This document shows positions 57,023 through 64,000 of a stretch of 64,000 nt of DNA, one piece after another. Position 1 is the first letter of the stretch. Each line of letters opens with the position of its first letter. The notes under the pieces are model-generated. The model did no database searches. It was not told where the DNA came from and saw only the letters and a program-made list of their open reading frames with translations. A program made the translations under genes and the position numbers. The stretch lies in contig CAVYXG010000005.1 of the NCBI GenBank assembly GCA_963772375.1, forward strand, positions 1,488,001 through 1,552,000, written 5' to 3'. This DNA comes from DATBHM01 sp963772375 (lineage in GTDB: Bacteria; Actinomycetota; UBA4738; JACQTL01).

Positions 57023-57916
57023 GTGGTGGACGACTATCAGGCGCTCGTCGAGCGCGCGGTGTCCGGCGCGCGCACGGTCGTCCTGTTCGGCGGGATCGAC
57101 TCTGGCAAGACGACGACGGCCACCGCCATGGTCCGCGCGGCCCTCCACGCGAACAAGACGCCCGCCTACCTCGACGCCGACCCCGGCCAGAAATCGATCG
57201 GTCCGCCCACCACCATCGGGCTGAAGATGATCAGGTCCGAGGAGGACCTGCGCCCCGACCGCCTGTACGAGTCCGACGCGCTGGCGTTCGTGGGGGCGAC
57301 CACCCCTCAGGGCAACCTCCTGCCCCTCGTCACCGGCGCGAGCCGGCTGCAGCAGCTGGCATTCGAGCAGGGGGCCGACTTCGTCGTGGTCGACACGAGC
57401 GGCCTGGTCTCCGGCGTCTACGGCCAGCTGCTGAACTACCACACGGTCGAGATGCTCGCACCCGACCTGGTCGCCGGCCTCCAGCGGGGCGAGGAGCTCG
57501 AACCGCTCCTTGGGATCGTCCGGAGGTTCTTCGACCGGCCCGTCGTCTCACTCCCGGTCCACCCGGACGTCCAGCCGCTCTCGGTCGAGCAGCGCGCCTC
57601 CAACCGGGAGGCGGCCATGGCCAGGTACTTCGTCGAGCCCCTCCAGCGGTGGCGGGTCAAGCCGACGGTGTTCATGCCGGCGCTGCCTGCGTTCTTCGAC
57701 CTGGTCGAGCTGGAACGCCTCGTGGTCGGGCTTGCGGACGGCCACGGCGGCTACTTGGGGATCGGCTACCTCGAGCACAACGGCGAGGAGGGGATCCTCC
57801 GCCTGATCTCGCCGGTGGCCGACGCGCCGAAGGCGCTCCGCCTGGGCTCCGTCCGCGTCGACGAGCAGTTCCGGGCCAAGCGCGTCGACCTCCTGAACCT
57901 GTTCGGAACGGACTAG
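57023..57916 (+). CDS. Clp1/Grc3-like polynucleotide-kinase-family P-loop protein
   Basis: A 297-residue P-loop NTPase of the CLP1_P type: GGIDSGKTT (Walker A), YLDADPGQKSIGPPTTIGL (equivalent of the D-x-GQ motif preceding pPG in Clp1/Nol9), ADFVVVDTSGLVSG (Walker B-like) and a C-terminal beta region (GYLGIGYLEHNGEEGILRLISPV). In eukaryotes and archaea these phosphorylate 5'-OH RNA or DNA. Bacterial members are known but their role is unclear. The GTG at 57023 lies 1 base after GGAGG and GTG at 57026 four bases after; 57026 may be the true start. Followed by a GNAT gene at 13 bp. Confidence 0.75.
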   Translation: MVDDYQALVERAVSGARTVVLFGGIDSGKTTTATAMVRAALHANKTPAYLDADPGQKSIGPPTTIGLKMIRSEEDLRPDRLYESDALAFVGATTPQGNLLPLVTGASRLQQLAFEQGADFVVVDTSGLVSGVYGQLLNYHTVEMLAPDLVAGLQRGEELEPLLGIVRRFFDRPVVSLPVHPDVQPLSVEQRASNREAAMARYFVEPLQRWRVKPTVFMPALPAFFDLVELERLVVGLADGHGGYLGIGYLEHNGEEGILRLISPVADAPKALRLGSVRVDEQFRAKRVDLLNLFGTD

Positions 57917-57929
57917 GGCTCATCGTCCG

Positions 57930-58451
57930 ATGGGCGTGCGGATTCGTCCGGCGACGAAGGGCGAGCTCGACGAAGCCGCGGACCTCCTCGAGGACGCCAT
58001 CGGTTGGGCCGCCGAGCGGGGGTTCGGCTCGTGGACCGCGGGAACCTTCCGTGATCCGGACGGGTGGGGACGGCGAGTGCTCCGGGAGGCGCTGGAGGCG
58101 GGCGGGTTGTTCCTGGTCGAGCGGTCGTGGGGGATCGTCGGAACGCTGTCGCTCCTGCCCGCCGACGAGCGGTTCTGGCCCGACGCGCCGCCCGACGGCC
58201 TGTACCTGCACCGGTTCGCCGTGCGCCGGTCGGCGTCGGGGGCCGGCGTCGGGGCCGCCGCCCTGGCCTGGTGCGAGGAGGAGACCTTGCGCCGGGGACG
58301 GCGGTTCCTCCGGCTCGATTGCCTCACCGCAAATCCGGGGATCCGGCGCTACTACGAGCACGCCGGGTTCCATCACCGGGGCGACGTCGCCGTGAACGGG
58401 ATCGAGCTCAGCCTGTACCAGAAGGTTCTCGCCGGGTCGCCGGGGCCGTGA
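57930..58451 (+). CDS. GNAT-family N-acetyltransferase
   Basis: A 173-residue GNAT protein: RIRPATKGELDEAADLLEDAI (strand/helix 1), GIVGTLSLLPAD, LYLHRFAVRRSASGAGVGAAALAWCEEETLRRG (acetyl-CoA P-loop, Q/RxxGxG/A) and RLDCLTANPGIRRYYEHAGF. Target unknown. ATG at 57930 13 bp after the Clp1-like stop, so probably one transcript. Confidence 0.87.
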   Translation: MGVRIRPATKGELDEAADLLEDAIGWAAERGFGSWTAGTFRDPDGWGRRVLREALEAGGLFLVERSWGIVGTLSLLPADERFWPDAPPDGLYLHRFAVRRSASGAGVGAAALAWCEEETLRRGRRFLRLDCLTANPGIRRYYEHAGFHHRGDVAVNGIELSLYQKVLAGSPGP

Positions 58452-58488
58452 ACGGCTAGACTCCCTCGGCCCGCACGCACCACTGTCG

Positions 58489-58614
58489 ATGAGCAAGGAG
58501 CTGGCCGAACCCGTGCCCTCGCTGGTCAAGAAGCGCCGCAAGAAGATGCGGAAGAAGAAGCACAAGAAGCTGCTGAAGCGCACGCGCCACCAGCGGCGGC
58601 AGCAGGGTCGCTAG
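58489..58614 (+). CDS. AURKAIP1/COX24-domain protein, 41 residues
   Basis: Short reading frame MSKELAEPVPSLVKKRRKKM... ending in QQGR, extremely Lys/Arg-rich, matching the actinobacterial AURKAIP1/COX24-domain family (KKRRKKMRKKKHKKLLKRTRxQRR). These proteins are conserved in actinobacteria, are ribosome-associated in mycobacteria (bS22-type) and are usually missed by gene callers. A TAGACT element lies 27 bp upstream of the ATG (58457-58462). It is 38 bp after the GNAT gene, so co-transcription is possible. Confidence 0.85.
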   Translation: MSKELAEPVPSLVKKRRKKMRKKKHKKLLKRTRHQRRQQGR

Positions 58615-58631
58615 GCGGGCCCACAGCCCCC

Positions 58632-59444
58632 TTGAGCCGTCCGATCGTCTTCCTCACCGACTACGGGCTCGACGACGAGTTCGTGGGGATCTGTCATGGG
58701 GTGATCGCCCGGATCGCGCCGGACGCCCGGATCATCGACCTGGCCCACGGCATCCCGCCGCAGGACGTGCTCCGCGGCGCTCTGGTGCTGGCCGGCGCTG
58801 TGCCGTACATGCCGTCCGACGCCGTGTACCTCGGGGTCGTGGACCCTGGCGTGGGCGGGCCGCGAGGTGCGATCGCGGTGGCCACCGAGGCCGGGCAGCT
58901 CCTCGTGGGGCCGGACAACGGCCTGTTGTCGCTGGCTTGGGCCGAGCTCGGCGGAGCGATCGGCGCCGTGGAGATCTCCGCGCCCGAGGTCCTGCTGCAG
59001 CCGGCGTCGGCGACGTTCCACGGGCGTGACGTGTTCGCCCCGGCGGCGGCCCACCTGTCCGCGGGTGCCGACCTCGAGCAGCTCGGCCCCGGGGTCGACT
59101 TCGCGACGCTCCAGCACGTGCACGTCCCGCCGCCGGCCGTCGCCCCGGGGGAGGTGGCCGCGGTCGTCCTCGGCGTCGACCGCTTCGGGAACCTCGAGCT
59201 GAACGCGACCCCCGACGACCTCGCCGAGGCCGGCATCATCGGCCTGGCCCGGCTGCTCTTGCGCCACGCGGGCGGTTCGGCGGAGCTTCAGACGGCGCGG
59301 ACGTTCGCAGACGTGCCGCCGGGCGAGGCCGCCCTGATCGAGGACTCCTCGGGGTCGCTCGCCGTGGTCGTGAACCAGGGGAGCGCGGCGAGGACGTTCG
59401 GCCTCGGGCCGGGCTCGTCGCTCACGCTGCTGGCGAGGGGCTGA
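58632..59444 (+). CDS. S-adenosyl-L-methionine hydroxide adenosyltransferase (DUF62)
   Basis: A 270-residue protein of the SAM hydroxide adenosyltransferase/fluorinase-fold family: FLTDYGLDDEFVG, DLAHGIPPQDVLRGA, VVDPGVGGPR, VGPDNGLLSLA, FHGRDVFAPAAA and DRFGNLELN. These cleave SAM with water to adenosine and methionine. The chlorinase/fluorinase-specific loop was not identified. TTG at 58632 is used (no in-frame ATG/GTG fits the family start). Confidence 0.85.
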   Translation: MSRPIVFLTDYGLDDEFVGICHGVIARIAPDARIIDLAHGIPPQDVLRGALVLAGAVPYMPSDAVYLGVVDPGVGGPRGAIAVATEAGQLLVGPDNGLLSLAWAELGGAIGAVEISAPEVLLQPASATFHGRDVFAPAAAHLSAGADLEQLGPGVDFATLQHVHVPPPAVAPGEVAAVVLGVDRFGNLELNATPDDLAEAGIIGLARLLLRHAGGSAELQTARTFADVPPGEAALIEDSSGSLAVVVNQGSAARTFGLGPGSSLTLLARG

Positions 59445-59457
59445 ACCAGAACCGCGT

Positions 59458-62400
59458 TCAGCCCATCGACTGGCCGAACCGGTCGCCCGCCTCGGCGGTG
59501 TCCCCGAGTCCGCCCGACCCCTGCCGCAGGATCACGCTCCCGGACCCCGTCGGCCCGGTCGGAGTGCCGAACACCACGCTCACCGCGCCCGCGCCCGAGT
59601 CCTCGCCCGGCGCGCCGATCGCGAGGTCGCGCGTCGCACCGTTCCCGAACTGACCGCCCGCCAAGCTCCCACCGAACCCGTCGGAGATCTCGGACGAGTC
59701 GAGCAGCCCGTTCACCCCCTGGTTGAACTGCGTCGACCCCGTTCCCGTCAGGCCTGACGGCGAGCCGAAGATCACGTCCGCCGCGCCAACGGCGGGGAGC
59801 ACCACCAGGCCCGAGCCCGGGATGCCGACCACGAGGTCGGCCCGGGAGCCGTTCCCGACGTCGATCCCCAGCAGCGTGCTGCCGAACCTGTCGCCGGGCC
59901 CGCCGGTCCCGGACACGTTCGGGTCGTCGCGGCTCCACAGCTGGTTCCCGGTCGCCGTCAGCCCGCCGGAGGCGCTCCCGTACAGCACGTTCACCGCGCC
60001 CTGGTCCCGGACCGAGAGGTTCTCGCTGGGCACGCCGATCGCCAGGTCGGCCGGGCCGCCGTTGCCGAAGTCCGCCGCCGCGAGCGCCGACCCGAACCCG
60101 TCGACCGGGTCCACCTGGTCGAGCACCCCCGGCGTGTTCTGTGTCCACCGTTGCGAGCCCGCCTTCGCGAGGCCCTTAGCCGTTCCATAGATCACGTGGA
60201 CCGCTCCGCCGTCCGGGTTCGGCCCGATGTCCTCGCCGGGGGCGCCGATCGCCAGGTCCGCCTGCGTCGAGTGCCCGAGGTTCTTCGCCGCCAGCGCGAA
60301 CCCGAAGGCGTCACCGGGCTCGGCCGTGTCGGCGATGCCCGTCGTGTTCTGGCTCCAGAACTGGTTCCCGGTCGTTGCGAGGCCCGTTGAGGAGCCGTAC
60401 AGCACGTTGACCGCGCCGGCGCCGGCCGCGGTGCCGATCCCTTCGCCCGGGACTCCCACCGCGAGGTCGGCCTGCGAGCTCTTGCCGAGACCAGCCGCGG
60501 CGAGCGAGGCGCCGAACCGGTCCCCGCGCTCGGCCACGTTCGCCGCGCCGGGCGTATCCTGGGTGAACAGCTGGTTCTTGCCGCCGCTGCCGAGGCCCGA
60601 CGCCGTCCCGTAGATCACGTTCACGGCCCCGGCGTCCGCGACCGACCCGACGTCTTCGCCCGGAACCCCCACGGCGAGGTCGTCGCGGTTGTCGCCGTTG
60701 AAGTCCCCGGCCGCGAGCGCCGAGCCGAACCCGTCGCCGGCCTCCGGCGTGTCCTTCACTCCGTTCGATCCCTGCGTAAGGATCACGCTCGCCCCCGTGT
60801 CCAGCCCCGAAGGCGAACCCGGCACCACGACCACCGCGCCGGCGCCCGTCGCGAACGTCAGCCCGGGCGTCTCGCCCGGCACGCCGATGGCCAGGTCGTC
60901 GAACCCGTCGCCGTTGAAGTCGCCCGAGACCGCCGCCCCACCCGCCACGACCGCGCGGACGCAGTTCGAGAACTCGGATGTGTTCCCCGCGTCGTCGGTC
61001 GCGGTGGCCGTGATGATCGCGCCGGGGTCGAGCGGCTCGAGCGACGCGACGAACGCCGCGAACCCGCCCGCGCTCGCCGTCACCGAGGCGCCGCCGATCA
61101 GCTTCGCGCCCTCCCCGTTCCCACTCGGATCGCACGAGGAGGAGGCGTAGAAGTCGATCTGGAGGTCGGCGTTGGGCGCCCCCTGGAACGACCCTTGGAC
61201 GCTCGACCCGATGCCGTCCGAGACGGCCCCGGAGAGGTCGGGGAAGTTCTGCCTGTTGTTCGGACCGGTGTCGGAGTCGTCGCCGTCGTTCGGGGTCACT
61301 CCCACCGGCGACAGGTCGATCCCCAGGCCGGCGTTGTCGCTGATCGAGTTCCCTTCGATGCCGTTGCCCGTGCCGGCGATGACCTGCACCCCGGCGCCCT
61401 GATTGACCTCGATCGTGTTGTTGGAGCCGATCGTGTTGCCGTTCGCCTGGATCTCGACCCCGTTGCCGCCGTTGCCCACGCCGGCCAGCGGGAACCCGGC
61501 CCGGTGCGCGGACACGCCGATGTGGTTGCCCTGCACGAGGTTGCCGTCGGAGGTCAGCTGGACGCCGTCGTCGCCGTTGCCGGCGATCGTGTTGCCGTCG
61601 CCCTCCTCGCCGCCCCCGATGACGTTGCCGGCCGCGCCGCCGAAGATCTGGACGCCGTCGGTCGAGTTGGCGAGCGCACCGCCGCCGAGGCCCTCGCCGA
61701 TCCGGTTGCCGACCACATGGGTGCCCGTGGCGCTCGAGCCGTGGATCTCGACGCCGGTGTCGTTGCCCGAGATCACGTTGCCCGGCCCGACGACGAGGTC
61801 CTGCGCGTCCGAGATGCTGACGCCCTCGAACCCGTTCCCCCGGTCGAGGAACCCGGTGACGTCGGTCCCGACGAAGTTGCCCAGGATCGTGTCGTCGTGG
61901 GAGTCGTTGAGGGCGCGCAGCCCCTCCTGGCCGTTGCCGGAGAGCACGTTCCCCTCGCCGGGGCCGGCCCCGCCGACCGTCATGGTGTCCGCGCCCGACA
62001 GGTCGACGCCGATCAGCGCATTCGGGACGGCCGAGGCGCCGGCCGCGTCGAGGCCGACGAGGTTGCCCTGGATGGTGACGTCGTGCGAGGAGATCACCTG
62101 GATGCCGGTGAGGCCGTTCCCGGACACGACGTTGGTCTGCGACGGCCGAAAGCCGCCGATCTGCACCTGGCCGGAGCTCGAGACCTTCACGCCGACCTGG
62201 TTCGGGATCGCGGTCGAACCGTCCGCGCCGACGCCGATCAGGTTGCCCTGCACCGTGTTCGGGGTGCCCGTCCCGGGCGTCTGCGCGATGTCGATCCCGG
62301 CGAGCGTATTCCCGCCGATCACGTTGCGCTGGATCTGATTGGCGATCCCCGAGTCCGTCAGGTGGACGCCGTCGAGGCCGTTCCCCAGGTCGGCCGTGCC

Positions 62401-64000
62401 GGCCGCGTTCGTGCCGATCCGGTTCCCCTCGACGGTGTTGATGTTGGTGCGGAGCCGGACACCGTCCAGGGTGTTCGCGGAGATCACGTTGCCGAGCGGG
62501 CCGGGGCCGCCGATGTGCTCGAGGTGCCCGTCGACGTGGACGCCCTCCCCGCCATTGCCGAGCGCCTGCGTGCCGGTGACGTCGGTCCCGATGAAGTTGC
62601 CCTGGACGCTGTCGATGGCGCCGGCGAGCAGGACGCCGTTGGCGCCGTTGCCCGAGATCACGTTCCCGACGCCCGGGCCGCCGACCGTGTTGACGGCGCT
62701 CACCACGCGGACGCCGTTCCCCCCGTTGCCGCGGTCGAGGGCGCCGGTGGCGTCGGTGCCGAGGAAGTTCTGCCACACGACGCTGCTCGAGCCCTGGGCG
62801 ACCTCGATCCCGTCGCCCGGGAACCGGTTGATCGCGAACCCGCGAATCCGGCTGGAGCCGGCCTGGACGACCAGGCCGTCGGAACCCGCGCCCGCGCCCT
62901 GCCCGTTGATCTCGACGAGCGGCGTCCCGGCGAACCCCGGCTGGGTGGTCGCGTCGAGGTCCGCGATCTCGGTGATCGGGGGGAGCGCGCTGGCGGGCGT
63001 CAGCGTGTGGACCCCGGCGCCGGGAATGGCGAACGAGATCAGGTCCTCGCCGGGGGCGGCGTTCGCCTCCTGGATGGCCTCCCGCAGCGAGCAGTGGTTC
63101 GCGCCGTCGTTGCAGGCGCCGTCCGGCGTCGCGTCCCCGTTGTCGGCCGTCGTGTTCACGACGAACGTGTGCGCGAAGGGCACGGTGAAGCAGGCCGAGA
63201 ACTCGGACGTGCCGGCCAGGGAGACCGGGCGGGCCGTCGCCGTCACCGCATCCCCACCGTGCAGGGGCCCGTTCGTCACGTCGAACGTCGCATGGCCCGA
63301 GCCGTTGGTGGTGACGGACGCGCCCCCGAAGAAGGCCGCGCCCTCGCCGTTCCCCGACGGGTCGCATTCGGGCGAGGTGAACAGCTGGATCGCGAACTGT
63401 TGGCTCGGCTTCGTGTCGAGCGTTCCCTGGATCTCCCCGGCGCTCGCGGACGGCGTCGCCCCGGTGATCACGGGGAAGTTCTGCAGGCCGTTCGCCCCGC
63501 CGTCGCCGTCGCCGGCGTCGTTCGGCGTGACCCCGTTGGGGCCGAGGTCGATGCCGAGCCCCTCGTTGTCGTGAATGGCCGTCTGGTCGACGTTGTTCGA
63601 GGAGCCCGAGGCGATCCCGACCCCGTCGGCCAGGTTGAAACGCAATCGCGTCGTCGAACACGTCGACGCCCTTCGTGCCTCCGACGATGGCGATGCCGTC
63701 CCGGGCATTCGGGAGCGGCTCCACTCCGGAGGCATCCGTCCCGATCTGGTTGTGGACGATCAGGGCACCGTCGGCGCGGAGGCCCGAGCCCGACTGGACG
63801 CGGATGCCGTCGCGGGTGTTGCCGGAGATGAGGTTGCCCGCGCCGCCGGCGCCGACGAGCGTGTTGGGCGCCTGGATGAACAGACCGTCGACGTTCCCGA
63901 TGGCCGTGGTGCCGACCGTGTCGGTGCCGATGCGGTTCTCGCCGATGGTGTTCCCGGTCCCGTTCCCGACCACCCGGACGCCGGCACCGTTGTTGCCGGA
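59458..64000 (-). pseudogene. Giant beta-helix/FG-GAP surface protein, frameshifted and truncated at the window edge
   Basis: A coding region of more than 1500 codons running off the right edge. The N-terminal part visible here (from 64000 down) reads GNTIGENRIGTDTVGTTAIGN, right-handed parallel beta-helix repeats of the NVISGNxxxGV type, then CSLREAIQEANAAPGEDLISFAIPG (CSLREA motif), more beta-helix repeats with IGTDxTG units, and finally seven FG-GAP propeller repeats (DFNGDGFDDLAIGVPGE...). Near 63638-63640 the frame breaks: GVDVFDDAIAF in one frame is followed by NLADGVGIAS in the other, and removal of one base from AAA (TTT in the coding strand) joins them. Secreted, likely envelope- or substrate-binding; function unknown. 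Confidence 0.82.

Noticed and set aside
61195..63831. An 878-codon plus-strand frame opposite the beta-helix gene
   Set aside because: A GC-rich shadow: Val/Asp/Arg-biased, no family features, and the opposite strand carries clear beta-helix and FG-GAP repeats.

Overview
The window is GC-rich DNA (roughly 70% by eye), densely packed, with many GTG starts, 1-4 bp start/stop overlaps and TANNNT -10 elements lying just upstream of starts. The gene content points to an Actinomycetota chromosome: a mycothiol glycosyltransferase (MshA), a 41-residue Lys/Arg-rich AURKAIP1/COX24-domain protein, an RsiG-like c-di-GMP-type anti-sigma protein, and an XRE regulator overlapping an HbhA-like Lys/Ala-rich gene (the arrangement known as Rv0474-Rv0475). 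I cannot name a genus. Two single-base frameshifts in short homopolymers are either real or traces of assembly error. No rRNA, tRNA, CRISPR array, prophage or insertion sequence was recognised.

Layout. 0-5 kb: end of a DUF2993 gene, assimilatory sulfate genes (APS reductase, ATP sulfurylase), an antiporter and a CsbD stress protein. 5-16 kb: a cyclase-ATPase-TPR regulator, two overlapping acyl-CoA dehydrogenases behind a palindromic operator, a HTH/nucleotidyltransferase toxin-antitoxin-like pair with its own palindrome, a cupin, RsiG, asparaginase, the XRE/HbhA-like pair and MshA. 16-24 kb: DUF47 plus a frameshifted Pit phosphate transporter, a candidate structured RNA with a good promoter, and two ABC exporters (MacB-like and NatAB-like). 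24-29 kb: proline dehydrogenase overlapping ProC, a repeat-bearing gap, homogentisate dioxygenase and a class III cyclase. 29-35 kb: a Fur/Zur regulator divergent from a four-gene Zn/Mn ABC transporter, then an orphan branched-chain-type binding protein and a membrane protein.

35-42 kb, leftward, is the most unusual region: a five-gene unit of a Tat/lipoprotein alkaline-phosphatase-fold enzyme whose motifs appear in circularly permuted order, a fumarylacetoacetase-family protein without its metal ligands, a second permuted phosphatase-fold protein without its catalytic residues, a DUF318 (ArsP-type) permease and its DUF1980 partner. 42-50 kb: P5C dehydrogenase, class III aminotransferase and an orphan CoA-transferase alpha subunit (proline/GABA-type catabolism), a HTH/PIN toxin-antitoxin pair overlapping a second aminotransferase, an AcuC-like deacetylase and pyruvate kinase. 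50-64 kb: a secreted cadherin-like protein with four near-identical 294-bp repeats, a Pro-rich membrane protein, two SDRs flanking an actinobacterial phosphatase-family gene, a Clp1/Grc3-like kinase, GNAT, the AURKAIP1/COX24 protein, a SAM hydroxide adenosyltransferase, and a giant beta-helix/FG-GAP surface protein running off the right edge.

Functionally, proline can be oxidised by ProDH (24.5 kb) and P5CDH (42 kb), the latter coupled to transamination and CoA-transfer genes. Metal supply is suggested by the Zur/Znu block, and perhaps by the DUF318/DUF1980 pair, since a short remnant of a DUF1980-type 3' end lies beside zur.
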